A stretch of DNA of 64,000 bases from Janthinobacterium sp. TND4EL3 (GTDB taxonomy: Bacteria; Pseudomonadota; Gammaproteobacteria; Burkholderiales; Burkholderiaceae_D). The first letter of the stretch is position 1. Each line of letters starts with the position of its first letter. The notes under the pieces were generated by a model, which was not told where the DNA came from, did not search any database, and was given only the letters and a program-made list of their open reading frames with translations. Below, one piece after another: positions 45,001 through 54,461 of this stretch. The position numbers and the translations under genes are program-made. The DNA lies in the NCBI RefSeq assembly GCF_900156175.1, contig NZ_FTMV01000020.1, positions 36,365 to 100,364 on the forward strand. The letters are read 5' to 3'.

Positions 45001-46014
45001 CTAGCGCTGCGCTGACCGGATGCGGGCCACCCGCTCGGCGCTGGCCGGATGGCTCGACAGGTAGGGCGTGCCGCCATCCAGCTTGCCCAGGGCGACAAAC
45101 ACCTGCGCCAGGTGTTCCAGCGCAATGCCGTTCTGGCGCAGCATGGCGATCGCATAGTCGTCCGCATCGCGCTCGACATCGCGCGAATACTTCAGGTCCA
45201 GCAGCAGCGGCGGCAGGGTCGCCACCACCGTCGAGACGTCGCCGAACAGCAGCGCCGCGCCGGCGCCCACGGCCGACGTCTGGATGATGCGCCGCGTCAG
45301 GTGGCGCTGCTGCAGATGGCCCAGTTCATGCGCCAGTACGCCCATGATGGCCTCGTCGTCCGGCAGCAGTTCGACCATTTCATCGGTGAGCACGATATCG
45401 CCGGAAGGCAGGGCGAACGCGTTCGGGCCGATCTTGCTCTTGCGGAAAACGATGCGGTGCTCGGGCGCGCTGTCGCCGGGCGTGGCCAGGCGCGCGAACC
45501 GGGCGCGCAAGGCTTGCTGCCGTGCCGCATCGAGTTGACTTGGCGCAAACATGTGCTGGTCCAGGAAACCGAGCACGCCCTGGCCCAACTGGCGCTCGAC
45601 CGATTGCGGAATCGCATGGGCGATGCCTTGCGCCGCCAGCGGCAGCAGGTACAGATAGCTGAGCCAGAGGGCCAGCACCGTGGCCACTGTCGCCAGCAGG
45701 GCGCCGCGCCAGCTTTGCTGCAGCCGCACGACCCAGCCGTCGCGGTGGCCGGTGGCATGCAGCACGTCGTTGAAGGCCGCCTGGTCGGCGATTTCCAGGT
45801 AGGCACCGTCAGGGAAGCTGACCTTGCGCACGGCGTGGCTGCTGCGTTCGGACACGTGCAGCTCTCCCAGCGGGCAGCTGCGCGCGATGTCGCCGGCCAG
45901 TACGGCCATGCCATCGTGCACGGACAGCGTGACGTGGTACAGGCGCGAGGTCTGGCCGTCGAAATAGCGGGCGGGCACGGGGGCCGCGCCCGGCGCGTGG
46001 TGATCGAGCGTCAT
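45001..46014 (-). CDS. M48 family membrane metallopeptidase
   Basis: 337 residues. The zinc motif is HELGHLQQRH (in MGVLAHELGHLQQRHLTRR), with the third ligand Glu in DVERDADDYAI. A membrane segment (about 108-125, ATVATVLALWLSYLYLLPLA) separates an N-terminal domain of about 100 residues, with beta character and no assignment, from the peptidase domain. Relatives include HtpX, BepA and LoiP, which handle misfolded or assembling membrane proteins. The gene starts one base after the DUF898 gene stops, so they are tightly coupled. Confidence 0.88.
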   Translation of the reverse strand: MTLDHHAPGAAPVPARYFDGQTSRLYHVTLSVHDGMAVLAGDIARSCPLGELHVSERSSHAVRKVSFPDGAYLEIADQAAFNDVLHATGHRDGWVVRLQQSWRGALLATVATVLALWLSYLYLLPLAAQGIAHAIPQSVERQLGQGVLGFLDQHMFAPSQLDAARQQALRARFARLATPGDSAPEHRIVFRKSKIGPNAFALPSGDIVLTDEMVELLPDDEAIMGVLAHELGHLQQRHLTRRIIQTSAVGAGAALLFGDVSTVVATLPPLLLDLKYSRDVERDADDYAIAMLRQNGIALEHLAQVFVALGKLDGGTPYLSSHPASAERVARIRSAQR

Positions 46015-46015
46015 G

Positions 46016-47068
46016 CTACAGCGACAGGTCGAAGTCCAGCAGATCGACCATGCCTTCGCCCGTGGCAGAGACTTGCTCTCCGGTGGCGGCGACGAAGGCG
46101 TCCAGGCTGCCGTGCACCAGCATTGACGTCGCTTCCAGGCGGTACTTCAGCCAGCGCACCTGGGCGAATGGCGAAAACAGGCCCAGGGTGACGACGATAC
46201 CGAGCAGGTTGGTCAGCATGACGAAGGTGGTGCGGCCCCAGGTCAGCTGCGACTGGAACTGGTGCTGCTGCAAGCGCGTGTGGTTCCAGATCAGGTTCTG
46301 GATCATGGTCAGGAACAGCGGCAGCACGATAAAGGCCCACGCATACAGGGCGGCCACGGCGCCGAAGATGCTGCCGGCCTTGGTGACATCGTTGGCGTTG
46401 GTGGCAAAGGCGGCGAAGACGCTGGCGAAGACGACAAAGATCAGGACCAGGAAACCTGCCAGCAGCAGGGCGAAGAACAGCAAATAGGTCTTGTAGAAGC
46501 TGCCAACCGAGGCGTCGAAGCTGAAATTGCTGCTGCCGAAGCGGCTCTGCGTGTGCTGGAAGCGCTTCAGGCGCTGGTGCAGGAACGGCGTCATCAGGCC
46601 AGCCGTGAAGGTGTTCAGGATGGGCAGCCACAGGAAGTATTTGTAGGCTTCCCTGGCGCTGCCGTCAAAGCCGAAGCGGATGCCCCGGTAGCTGGTGTTA
46701 TACAGCTTGAATTGCAGGCTTTTCCAGACCAGCCATGGCAGCACGGCCATCATCAGCACGAGCATGATCAGGCCGACGATGGGCGAGACCTGGAAGGCGA
46801 TATTGTAGCCGCCGATCAGCACCACGGCCGCGATGCGGCCTTTCAGGATGGCGACGGCGTTGCCATGGTATTCGAAGCTGCTGCCGGCCAGGTGGGTGCT
46901 GGAATAGAAATAGCGGTTGCGGCGCACCTTGGCCCAGGCGGAATAGATGCCCAGGGTGACAATGCTCAGCAGCAGGTTGACGATCCAGATACGGAAGTAT
47001 TCGCTGCCGGTGGCGCTGAAGGTGATGGCTTCGCGCCGGAGAGTAGTGTTGTTGGTGTCGAAATCCAC
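46016..47068 (-). CDS. DUF898 (YjgN) family membrane protein
   Basis: 350 residues, starting with GTG at 47068 behind AAGGAAAC. Several hydrophobic segments, including NLLLSIVTLGIYSAWAKVRRNRYFY, repeat a Leu-Ile-Val..GIYSAWAKVR type motif; the later FGRTTFVMLTNLLGIVVTLGLFSPFAQVRWLKYR is a second copy, typical of DUF898. The function is unknown. It is co-transcribed with the M48 peptidase gene immediately downstream, a pairing I have seen in related genomes, so the peptidase may act on or with it. Confidence 0.88.
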   Translation of the reverse strand: MDFDTNNTTLRREAITFSATGSEYFRIWIVNLLLSIVTLGIYSAWAKVRRNRYFYSSTHLAGSSFEYHGNAVAILKGRIAAVVLIGGYNIAFQVSPIVGLIMLVLMMAVLPWLVWKSLQFKLYNTSYRGIRFGFDGSAREAYKYFLWLPILNTFTAGLMTPFLHQRLKRFQHTQSRFGSSNFSFDASVGSFYKTYLLFFALLLAGFLVLIFVVFASVFAAFATNANDVTKAGSIFGAVAALYAWAFIVLPLFLTMIQNLIWNHTRLQQHQFQSQLTWGRTTFVMLTNLLGIVVTLGLFSPFAQVRWLKYRLEATSMLVHGSLDAFVAATGEQVSATGEGMVDLLDFDLSL

Positions 47069-47235
47069 AGGGGGTTTCCTTACTTATTGGAAACAAAACA
47101 AGATAAGGGAATATTGAAAATTTATCAATTGAAACGATTGTTTTTCGCCATTTTTTTTGCCGATCCCCCATGCGTCGCCGCGATTTGGCCGTCCCGGCTA
47201 TACTGGAACTCAACCATTGCCGAACGGGAACCACC

Positions 47236-47907
47236 ATGATCGTCGTCCACCATCTGAACAACTCGCGCTCGCAGCGCGTGCTCTGGCTGCTCGAGGAGCT
47301 GGGCCTGGAATACGAGGTCAAGCGCTATCAGCGCGACCCGAAAACCATGCTGGCGCCCGCTTCGCTGAAGGCCGTGCACCCGCTGGGCAAGTCGCCCGTC
47401 ATCACGGATGGCGCCAATACCATCGCCGAATCGGGCGCCATCATCGAGTACCTGGTCGAACGCTACGGCAATGGCCGCCTGATACCGGCGGCCGGCACGC
47501 CCGAGAAGCTGCGCTGGACCTACTGGCTGCATTTCGCGGAAGGTTCGGCTATGCCGCCACTGCTGATGAAGCTGGTGTTCGACAAGGTCGAGTCGTCGCC
47601 GATGCCGTTTTTCGTCAAGCCGATCGCGCGCGGCATCGCCAGCAAGGTCAAAAGCAGCTTCATCCTGCCCAATATCAACAGCCAACTGGCCTACATGGAA
47701 GCGGAACTGGAGAAAACCAAATGGTTTGCCGGCAACGAATTCACGGCGGCCGACATCCAGATGAGCTTTCCGCTGGAAGCGGCGGCCATGCGCGGCGGCC
47801 TCGACGAGCGCCTGCCGAAGCTGACGGCCTTTTTGCAACGCATCCACGCGCGCCCGGCCTACCAGCGCGCGCTGGAAAAGGGCGGACCTTATGATTTTGC
47901 AAAGTAA
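47236..47907 (+). CDS. Glutathione S-transferase family protein
   Basis: 223 residues from the ATG at 47236. N-terminal thioredoxin fold with SRSQRVLWLLEELGLEYEVKRY, cis-proline segment HPLGKSPVITD and the glutathione-binding IAESGAIIEYLVERYG. The helical domain contains KWFAGNEFTAADIQMSFPLEAA, a normal GST C-terminal signature. It resembles the fungal-type/Ure2p-like GSTs with an Arg/Ser N-terminal active site. It diverges from the DUF898 gene across 167 bases. The substrate is not inferable. Confidence 0.9.
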   Translation: MIVVHHLNNSRSQRVLWLLEELGLEYEVKRYQRDPKTMLAPASLKAVHPLGKSPVITDGANTIAESGAIIEYLVERYGNGRLIPAAGTPEKLRWTYWLHFAEGSAMPPLLMKLVFDKVESSPMPFFVKPIARGIASKVKSSFILPNINSQLAYMEAELEKTKWFAGNEFTAADIQMSFPLEAAAMRGGLDERLPKLTAFLQRIHARPAYQRALEKGGPYDFAK

Positions 47908-47978
47908 GCGGCGTTGACGGGCTATGCGCGGGGCGCCATACGGTAAAATGCCCGATTCAACCAGTATTTACTTACCGC

Positions 47979-48752
47979 ATGGCCAGACTCCTCGCTATCG
48001 ACGGCTTGAACATCGTACGCCGCGTCTACGAAGCCAGTCCTGAACCCGATTCCGACCTGAAGGCGGAGATCGCGCTTCGCCATGCGCTGTCGTCGTTCCG
48101 CACGCTGATCAACGACCACGAGCCGACGCACATCCTGCCGGCCTTCGATTTCGGCGGCCCCACGTGGCGCCACGCCCTGTATGCCGGCTACCGCGAGGGG
48201 CGCCAGCCCATGCCGCAGGTGCTGCGCGACGCCTTGCCCGGCTTTTACGCCACCTTGGCCAGCTTCGGCATGCACGTGGTGAGCATCCCCGAGGTCGAGG
48301 CCGACGACGTGATCGGCACGGCCGTCATGCGCTGGCTGCACGAAGGGCGCGGTGCGGCCGTTATCGCCACCACGGACAAGGATTTGCACGGCCTGATCGC
48401 CCATGGCGCGCTGGTATGGGACCATTTCAAGGGCATCTGGCACGACCGCGCCTGGGTCGAGAAAAAGTTCGGCGTGCCGCCGGAACTGCTGCCCGACCTG
48501 CTGGCGCTGATGGGCGACGTCACCGACAGCATCCCCGGCGTGTCGAAGATCGGCCTGAAGACGGGGGCGAAACTGTTGCGCGCCTACGGCAATATCGATG
48601 CCGTGATGGCTGGCGCAGGGATTTTGCCCGGTGCGCTCGGTGAAAGCCTGCGAAAAGAGCGGGAAATACTGTATCTTTCAAGAAAGTTGGTCGAACTCAA
48701 GACTGACGTGACCTTAGGCGTGACCTGGAACAAGCTGGCGTGGGAGAAGTAA
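47979..48752 (+). CDS. xni: Flap endonuclease Xni (ExoIX-like)
   Basis: 257 residues, similar in size to E. coli Xni/YgdG. It has the 5'-3' exonuclease/FEN fold without a polymerase domain: LAIDGLNIVRRVYE near the start, EVEADDVIGT, TTDKDLHGL, and the helix-hairpin-helix GDVTDSIPGVSKIGLKTGAKLL. These supply most of the acidic metal ligands, including the pair in GDVTD. It would trim 5' flaps and gapped DNA in repair or replication. No clear ribosome site precedes the ATG. Confidence 0.88.
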   Translation: MARLLAIDGLNIVRRVYEASPEPDSDLKAEIALRHALSSFRTLINDHEPTHILPAFDFGGPTWRHALYAGYREGRQPMPQVLRDALPGFYATLASFGMHVVSIPEVEADDVIGTAVMRWLHEGRGAAVIATTDKDLHGLIAHGALVWDHFKGIWHDRAWVEKKFGVPPELLPDLLALMGDVTDSIPGVSKIGLKTGAKLLRAYGNIDAVMAGAGILPGALGESLRKEREILYLSRKLVELKTDVTLGVTWNKLAWEK

Positions 48753-48794
48753 GCGCCGGCGTAACACAAGAACAATCAAGCAAGGGATGTAATC

Positions 48795-49217
48795 ATGATG
48801 TTAAAGACAGTCCTGATCGATAGCAGCGCCGTGGCGCGCGGCCTGCTGAATACGGTCCTGACCGATGGCGGCTACGATGTCTGCGGGCAGACACATACCA
48901 GCGCGCTGGGATTGGCGCTGCTGGTCAAGCACCATCCGCATTTCGTCTGCATCGCGCGCGAGCAGGTGGAAGATGGGAGCAATGTGGTGCAAACCATCCG
49001 CGCCCAGTACCCGAAGACGCTTATTTTCATGGTTTCGGGCGGCATCGACGCGGCCTCGCTGCAGGCGGCCCACGCCATGGGCGTGTCGGGCTTCATCGTG
49101 AAACCCTTCATGGCCGACACGGTCCTGAAAACCGTGCGCAATACGGTCATTGCCATGGTGCGCAAGCAGCAGCAGGCGCTGGCCGCCGCTGCGCAATCGA
49201 CCAAGCAGCCCGACTGA
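48795..49217 (+). CDS. Stand-alone receiver-domain protein with missing phospho-acceptor
   Basis: 140 residues, a single CheY-like receiver domain with a 20-residue Gln/Ala-rich tail. K103 (GFIVKPF) and S81 (FMVSGG) are conserved. However, the phospho-acceptor aspartate is replaced: in HPHFVCIAREQVED the expected position is A54. Of the usual acidic pair only D9 remains (VLIDSSAVAR). It is thus probably a pseudo-receiver that cannot be phosphorylated in the normal way. It sits alone after xni with AAGGGATG upstream of the start and no kinase nearby. Confidence 0.85.
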   Translation: MMLKTVLIDSSAVARGLLNTVLTDGGYDVCGQTHTSALGLALLVKHHPHFVCIAREQVEDGSNVVQTIRAQYPKTLIFMVSGGIDAASLQAAHAMGVSGFIVKPFMADTVLKTVRNTVIAMVRKQQQALAAAAQSTKQPD

Positions 49218-49237
49218 ACTGCTGGCATGGTCAGGCG

Positions 49238-49384
49238 TCAGTGGGTCAGGTAATACAGTGCCTGGCCCAATGACTTTCCGAGATGCAGCAAAAAGTACGC
49301 CGTGGCGCCCAGCAGCAAGCTGGCCTGCAGGACTACGGGAAAGGCATTCCATACTGTGACAATCCGGGCGTGCAGTGCGTGCAT
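49238..49384 (-). CDS. Small membrane protein after mnmA
   Basis: A 48-residue frame on the leftward strand with a good ribosome site (AAAGGA, seven bases before the ATG at 49384). It starts 23 bases after the mnmA stop codon, so it would be the last gene of a nudJ-mnmA unit. The product has a basic N-terminus (MHALHARIVTVWNAFP) and one likely membrane helix (VVLQASLLLGATAYFLLHLG), ending LGQALYYLTH. I know no family. Support is the ribosome site, position and helix only. Confidence 0.45.
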   Translation of the reverse strand: MHALHARIVTVWNAFPVVLQASLLLGATAYFLLHLGKSLGQALYYLTH

Positions 49385-49407
49385 CAGCGTATCCTTTCAG
49401 ACCATGA

Positions 49408-50523
49408 TCAGGGCGTGCCCGTCGCGCTGGCGATGATGCCGCCACCGAGGCAAACATCCCCATCATACAACACGGCTGACTGGCCCGGCGTGACGGCCCA
49501 TTGTGCCTGGTCAAAGGCCAGGCTGAAGTGTTCGTTTCCATCCGGCAATAACTGGCAAGCCACGTCGGCCTGGCGGTAGCGCGTCTTGGCACTCAAGGCG
49601 CCTGCCTGCGGCGCGCTGCCTGCCACCCAGCTGGCCTGGTCGGCCGTCAAGGCCGGCGACAGCAGCCACGGGTGGTCATGGCCCTGCACCACCCACAGGG
49701 TGTTGTTGGCGATATCCTTGCGCGCCACGTACCAGGCGTCGCTGCTGCCGTCCGCGTTCTGGTACGACTTCACGCCGCCGATGCCGATGCCCTTGCGCTG
49801 GCCCAGCGTATAGAAACTCAGTCCCACGTGTTCGCCCACGGTCTTGCCGTCGGCCGTCTTCATCGGGCCCGGCTTGTACGACAGGTAGCGGTTCAGGAAT
49901 TCGCGGAACGGGCGCTCGCCAATAAAACAGATACCCGTCGAATCCTTCTTTTGCGCGTTCGGCAGGGCCAGCTTCTCGGCGATCTGGCGCACCTGCGTCT
50001 TCGGGATTTCACCGAGCGGAAATAAAGTCTTGGACAACTGCGCCTGGTTCAGGCGGTGCAGGAAGTAGCTTTGGTCCTTGCTGGCGTCGACGGCCTTGAG
50101 CAGTTCATAACGGCCCGCGTCGGTCGGCGCCTGGCGCACGCGCGCATAGTGGCCGGTGGCGATCAGGTCGGCACCCAGGGTCATGGCGTGGTCAAGAAAA
50201 GCCTTGAACTTGATCTCGGCGTTGCACAGCACGTCCGGATTCGGCGTGCGGCCGGCCTGGTATTCGCGCAGGAAGTCGGCGAAGACGCGGTCCTTGTACT
50301 CGGAAGCGAAATTGACGGCTTCGATGTCGACGCCGATGACGTCGGCCACGCTGGCCGCGTCGATCCAGTCCTGGCGCGTCGAGCAGTATTCCGAATCGTC
50401 GTCATCTTCCCAGTTTTTCATGAACAGGCCGATGACTTCATAGCCTTGTTCCTTCAGCATCCATGCCGCGACCGAGGAATCGACCCCGCCCGACATGCCG
50501 ATAACGACTTTCTTCTTGCTCAT
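49408..50523 (-). CDS. mnmA: tRNA-specific 2-thiouridylase
   Basis: 371 residues. It adds sulfur to U34 of tRNAs for Lys, Glu and Gln using a relayed persulfide. The PP-loop SGGVDSS (11-17) binds ATP; the catalytic cysteines are C100 ([12 protein letters not shown]) and C199 ([15 protein letters not shown]), equivalent to C102 and C199 in E. coli. GGAAAG precedes the ATG. It follows a Nudix gene on the same strand, the arrangement nudJ-mnmA known in E. coli. Confidence 0.95.
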   Translation of the reverse strand: MSKKKVVIGMSGGVDSSVAAWMLKEQGYEVIGLFMKNWEDDDDSEYCSTRQDWIDAASVADVIGVDIEAVNFASEYKDRVFADFLREYQAGRTPNPDVLCNAEIKFKAFLDHAMTLGADLIATGHYARVRQAPTDAGRYELLKAVDASKDQSYFLHRLNQAQLSKTLFPLGEIPKTQVRQIAEKLALPNAQKKDSTGICFIGERPFREFLNRYLSYKPGPMKTADGKTVGEHVGLSFYTLGQRKGIGIGGVKSYQNADGSSDAWYVARKDIANNTLWVVQGHDHPWLLSPALTADQASWVAGSAPQAGALSAKTRYRQADVACQLLPDGNEHFSLAFDQAQWAVTPGQSAVLYDGDVCLGGGIIASATGTP

Positions 50524-50566
50524 CTTGCTTTCCAGTGTACTTTAGATAATGTTGCCATGCGCGGGT

Positions 50567-51046
50567 CTATGCGCTGTTAAAGACCGACGTATGCGTGTGC
50601 AGCAGGGCCAGCGGCGCGCGCCGGCCGGCCAGGTATTCGTCCACGCACTGCAGCACCAGGGGGCTGCGGTGGCGTTCCTGGCACGCCGCCAACTCGTCGC
50701 GCGTCATCCACAGGGTGCGGATGATGCCTTCGTCCAGAGGGCGGTCATGCTCGGCGCCGGCCGTGCCGCAAAAGGTGAAGCGCAGATAGGTCACGTCCTC
50801 GCCCGTGCGCAGCGACTGGTAGCGCGACATGTACATGCCCACCAGCGCCGTGGGGATGAAATCGTAGGCCGCTTCTTCCAGCGTTTCGCGGATGACGGCC
50901 TGCTCCAGCGACTCGAACGGGTCGAGGTGGCCGGCCGGCTGATTGATCTTGATGCCTTCGCTGGTCTCTTCTTCAATCAGTAAAAACAGGCCGTCGCGCT
51001 CGACGATGGCGGCAACGGTGACAGAGGGTTTCCAGATTCTCGGCAT
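50567..51046 (-). CDS. nudJ: Nudix hydrolase, NudJ-like
   Basis: 159 residues. The Nudix box is GHLDPFESLEQAVIRETLEEAAYDF, with the Gly, the REXXEE core (RETLEE) and flanking residues intact, so metal-dependent diphosphate hydrolysis is expected. E. coli NudJ removes phosphate from thiamine pyrophosphate precursors and nucleoside di/triphosphates and is encoded next to mnmA, which matches this context. AAGGA precedes the ATG. It ends 43 bases before mnmA. Confidence 0.88.
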   Translation of the reverse strand: MPRIWKPSVTVAAIVERDGLFLLIEEETSEGIKINQPAGHLDPFESLEQAVIRETLEEAAYDFIPTALVGMYMSRYQSLRTGEDVTYLRFTFCGTAGAEHDRPLDEGIIRTLWMTRDELAACQERHRSPLVLQCVDEYLAGRRAPLALLHTHTSVFNSA

Positions 51047-51459
51047 GATTCCATCCTTGAAAGAGCCGACATTTTATCTTGTTCTGCGCGCGCGGTTTGA
51101 ACGCGGCCTTCTGTTGCGCGGACATATTGATAAATGACAACGTTTTAGCAAATAGCGGTGGGAGGTACTTACGTCTTTCCCGGGGAGCGCACTAGCATGG
51201 GGGGCTTGGTCGGCAAGGCGGCAGGAAACGCCCGCTAATATAGGCTTTCCCTGTGGTCAAAACAAGCGCGCACGCTGGCTCGACTGTGGTGAGATTGACA
51301 CACCCTTCCCACAATATGGTCGCTGCGCCGCATGGTGAAACGAATCGTGGGATGCTGATGAAATTAGTGTCGTACGACTAAAAGTTGCTGGTTCACAAAC
51401 GTTTAACGCGCTGCTTTCCGTGTTAGATTCTAGTCAGTTTATCAATTTGCGGAGGCATC
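51047..51459. other. Intergenic region upstream of the transhydrogenase operon
   Basis: About 410 bases with no convincing gene. TTAGTGTCGTACGACTAA at 51366-51383 is an imperfect palindrome centred on TCGTACGA that could be an operator. A possible promoter is TTTAAC at 51403 with TAGATT about 16 bases later. The ribosome site of pntAA (GCGGAGG) lies at the end. Confidence 0.45.
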
Positions 51460-52572
51460 ATGAGGATAGGCATACCGGCCGAAACGCGGCCCGGTGAGAC
51501 CCGGGTGGCAGCGACGCCCGAGACAGTCAAGAAGCTGGCGGCCAAGCATCAGGTCGTCGTACAGGCGGGAGCGGGCGTGCAAGCGTCGATTCCCGACGAA
51601 GCGTATGCCGCCGCCGGCGCGCAGATCGGCACCGCCCAGGAAGCCTACGGCTGCGCCATCGTGCTCAAGGTGCGCGCTCCCGATGCCGGGGAACGGGCCC
51701 TGATGGCCGGCGGCACCGTGCTGGTCGGCATGTTGAACCCGTTTGACGCGGACAATATCGCCGCCATGGCCACGGCCGGGCTGTCCGCCTTTGCCCTGGA
51801 AGCCGTGCCGCGCATCACGCGCGCGCAGTCGATGGACGTGCTGTCCTCGCAGGCAAATATTGCCGGCTACAAGGCCGTGATGGTGGCGGCCAATACCTAC
51901 CAGCGCTTCATGCCCATGCTGATGACAGCGGCCGGCACGGTGAAAGCGGCCCGCGTGCTGATCATGGGCGTGGGCGTGGCCGGCTTGCAGGCGATCGCCA
52001 CGGCCAAGCGCCTGGGCGCCGTCATCGAGGCGTCCGACGTGCGCCCGCCCGTCAAGGAACAAGTTGAATCGCTGGGCGCCAAGTTCCTCGACGTGCCTTT
52101 CCTCACCGATGAAGAAAAGGAGATCGCCAAGGGGGCGGGCGGCTATGCGCGCGCCATGCCGGCCGACTGGATGCGGCGCCAGGCCGAACTCGTGCACGAA
52201 CGGGCGAAGCTGGCCGACATCATCATCACCACGGCACTGATCCCCGGCCGCGCCGCGCCCGTGCTCATTTCCGAAGAGACGGTGAAGGCCATGAAGCCCG
52301 GTTCCGTCATCGTCGACCTGGCCGTGGAGCAGGGCGGCAACTGCCCGCTGTCCGAGCTGGGCAAGACGGTCATCAAGCATGGCGTCTACATCGTCGGCGA
52401 GCCGAACCTGGCGACCCTGGTGGCGGCCGATGCCTCGGCCCTGTATGCGCGCAATGTGCTGGACTTTTTAAAGCTCATCATCGACAAGGACGACCGGCTG
52501 CAGATCGACCGCGAGGATGAAATCATCAAGGCCAGCCTGGTTTGCGCGGACAGCGTGATCTTGCGCAAATAA
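51460..52572 (+). CDS. pntAA: NAD(P) transhydrogenase alpha subunit, NAD-binding part
   Basis: 370 residues, the soluble domain I. It starts MRIGIPAETRPGETRVAATPETVKKL, the alanine dehydrogenase/PNT N-terminal domain, and has the NAD-binding Rossmann segment ARVLIMGVGVAGLQAIATAKRLGA. In E. coli this is fused to the membrane part in one PntA; here it is separate, as in Rhodospirillum. The enzyme uses the proton gradient to make NADPH from NADH. GGAGG lies five bases upstream of the ATG. Confidence 0.94.
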   Translation: MRIGIPAETRPGETRVAATPETVKKLAAKHQVVVQAGAGVQASIPDEAYAAAGAQIGTAQEAYGCAIVLKVRAPDAGERALMAGGTVLVGMLNPFDADNIAAMATAGLSAFALEAVPRITRAQSMDVLSSQANIAGYKAVMVAANTYQRFMPMLMTAAGTVKAARVLIMGVGVAGLQAIATAKRLGAVIEASDVRPPVKEQVESLGAKFLDVPFLTDEEKEIAKGAGGYARAMPADWMRRQAELVHERAKLADIIITTALIPGRAAPVLISEETVKAMKPGSVIVDLAVEQGGNCPLSELGKTVIKHGVYIVGEPNLATLVAADASALYARNVLDFLKLIIDKDDRLQIDREDEIIKASLVCADSVILRK

Positions 52573-52623
52573 GTTACGCAACTAAGTTACGAAAACAATG
52601 CGGCACAGGGAGAGAACAACATC

Positions 52624-52938
52624 ATGGAAATCAGTCACACCATCACCAATCTGATCATCTTCGTGCTGGCCATCTATGTCGGCTACCACGTCGTGTGGAC
52701 CGTCACGCCGGCGCTGCATACGCCGCTGATGGCCGTCACCAATGCCATTTCCGCCATCATCATCGTCGGTGCCATGCTGGCGGCCGGCCTGACCGACGGT
52801 CCGCTGGCGCAGGCGGCTGGCACGCTGGCCGTGGCGCTGGCCGCCGTCAACGTGTTTGGCGGCTTCCTCGTCACGCAGCGCATGCTCGAGATGTTTCGTA
52901 AGAAAGAACCGAAAGCCAAGCAAGGAGCGAAAGAATGA
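52624..52938 (+). CDS. pntAB: NAD(P) transhydrogenase alpha subunit, membrane part
   Basis: 104 residues with three to four membrane helices ([60 protein letters not shown]). The segment [16 protein letters not shown] is characteristic of domain II alpha. The C-terminal [12 protein letters not shown] is basic and cytoplasmic. It overlaps pntB by four bases (ATGA), so they are translationally coupled. Confidence 0.93.
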   Translation: MEISHTITNLIIFVLAIYVGYHVVWTVTPALHTPLMAVTNAISAIIIVGAMLAAGLTDGPLAQAAGTLAVALAAVNVFGGFLVTQRMLEMFRKKEPKAKQGAKE

Positions 52939-54401
52939 GTCACGCCATGAGCTTCGTCACCATGAACCTGGTGACGATGATGTACCTGATCGCCTCGGTG
53001 TGTTTCATCCAGGCCCTGAAAGGCCTGTCGTCGCCCTCGACGGCACGCCGCGGCAATGCCTTCGGCATGAGCGGCATGGCCATTGCCGCCGTTACCACCG
53101 TGGCCCTGATCCTGAAACTCAAGGAACAGCAGACGGGCGGCATGGGCTTGACCCTCGTCATCATCGGCATCGTCACGGGCGGCGCCATCGGCGCCTACCT
53201 GGCGAAAACCGTGGAAATGACGAAGATGCCGGAACTGGTGGCGGCCATGCACTCGCTGATCGGCCTGGCGGCCGTGTGCATCGCCGTGGCGGCCGTGTCG
53301 GAGCCGTGGGCCTTCAATATCGCCAAGCATGGCGAGGCGTTGCCCATCGGCAACCGCTTCGAGCTGTTCATCGGCACCTTTGTCGGCGCCATCACGTTTT
53401 CCGGTTCGGTGATCGCCTTCGGCAAGCTGTCGGGCAAGTACAAGTTCCGCCTGTTCCAGGGCGCGCCCGTCAGCTTCAAGGGCCAGCACATGCTCAACCT
53501 GGTGCTGGCGCTGGTGATGGTGGGACTGGGCCTGGCGTTCTGCTTCGCCGATGGCGTGCAGCCCGCGTGGACGCCGTTCATCATCATGGCCCTGATCGCC
53601 TTTGCCCTGGGCGTGCTGATCATCATCCCCATCGGCGGCGCGGACATGCCGGTGGTGGTGTCGATGCTCAACAGCTATTCGGGCTGGGCCGCAGCCGGCA
53701 TCGGGTTTTCGCTGAATAACTCGATGCTGATCATCGCCGGCTCATTGGTTGGTTCGTCCGGCGCGATCCTGTCGTACATCATGTGCAAGGCCATGAACCG
53801 CTCGTTCTTCAACGTCATCCTCGGCGGCTTCGGCGGCGATGCGCCGGCCGCGGCCAGCGGCGGCGCGCAGGAACAGCGCCCCGTCAAATCGGGCTCGGCC
53901 GACGATGCCGCCTTCATCATGGGCAATGCGGAAACCGTCATCATCGTGCCAGGCTATGGCCTGGCCGTGGCGCGCGCGCAGCATTCGCTCAAGGAACTGG
54001 TGGAAAAGCTCACGCACAAGGGTGTGACCGTCAAATATGCGATCCACCCGGTGGCGGGGCGCATGCCGGGCCATATGAACGTGCTGCTGGCCGAGGCGGA
54101 AGTGCCGTACGACCAGGTCTTCGAGATGGAAGACATCAATGGCGAATTCGGCCAGACGGACGTGGTGCTGGTGCTGGGCGCGAACGACGTGGTCAACCCG
54201 GCGGCAAAAGACCCGAAATCGCCGATCGCCGGCATGCCTATCCTGGAAGCGTATAAAGCCAAGAGCATCATCGTCAACAAGCGCTCGATGGCCTCCGGCT
54301 ATGCGGGCCTGGACAATGAACTGTTCTACCAGCCGAACACGATGATGGTGTTTGGCGACGCCAAGAAGGTGATCGAGGATATGCTGAAAGCGGTCGAATA
54401 A
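52935..54401 (+). CDS. pntB: NAD(P) transhydrogenase beta subunit
   Basis: 488 residues. The first part has about nine membrane helices (for instance [32 protein letters not shown]) and carries the proton channel; the last 170 residues form the NADPH-binding domain III with [21 protein letters not shown] and [22 protein letters not shown]. The NADP-binding loop is in [18 protein letters not shown]. Length is near the E. coli value (462) with a small insertion. The operon ends at a strong terminator that abuts an IS element. Confidence 0.95.
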   Translation: MSHAMSFVTMNLVTMMYLIASVCFIQALKGLSSPSTARRGNAFGMSGMAIAAVTTVALILKLKEQQTGGMGLTLVIIGIVTGGAIGAYLAKTVEMTKMPELVAAMHSLIGLAAVCIAVAAVSEPWAFNIAKHGEALPIGNRFELFIGTFVGAITFSGSVIAFGKLSGKYKFRLFQGAPVSFKGQHMLNLVLALVMVGLGLAFCFADGVQPAWTPFIIMALIAFALGVLIIIPIGGADMPVVVSMLNSYSGWAAAGIGFSLNNSMLIIAGSLVGSSGAILSYIMCKAMNRSFFNVILGGFGGDAPAAASGGAQEQRPVKSGSADDAAFIMGNAETVIIVPGYGLAVARAQHSLKELVEKLTHKGVTVKYAIHPVAGRMPGHMNVLLAEAEVPYDQVFEMEDINGEFGQTDVVLVLGANDVVNPAAKDPKSPIAGMPILEAYKAKSIIVNKRSMASGYAGLDNELFYQPNTMMVFGDAKKVIEDMLKAVE

Positions 54402-54431
54402 ACGCCAGCCAGCGCCGCAGGCGACGACCGG

Positions 54432-54461
54432 ACGGCCCGCCTTGCGCGGGCCGTTCTTATT
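54432..54461 (+). terminator. Terminator of the pnt operon
   Basis: ACGGCCCGC and GCGGGCCGT close over CTTGC and continue into TTCTTATT. The last eight bases are also one copy of the duplicated IS target, so the IS landed in the terminator's T-rich tail. Confidence 0.8.
54454..54461. repeat. Left target-site duplication of the IS1595 element
   Basis: TTCTTATT here and TTCTTACT at 55522-55529 flank the element directly, matching at 7 of 8 bases. Eight bases is the known duplication length for the IS1595 family. Confidence 0.75.
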
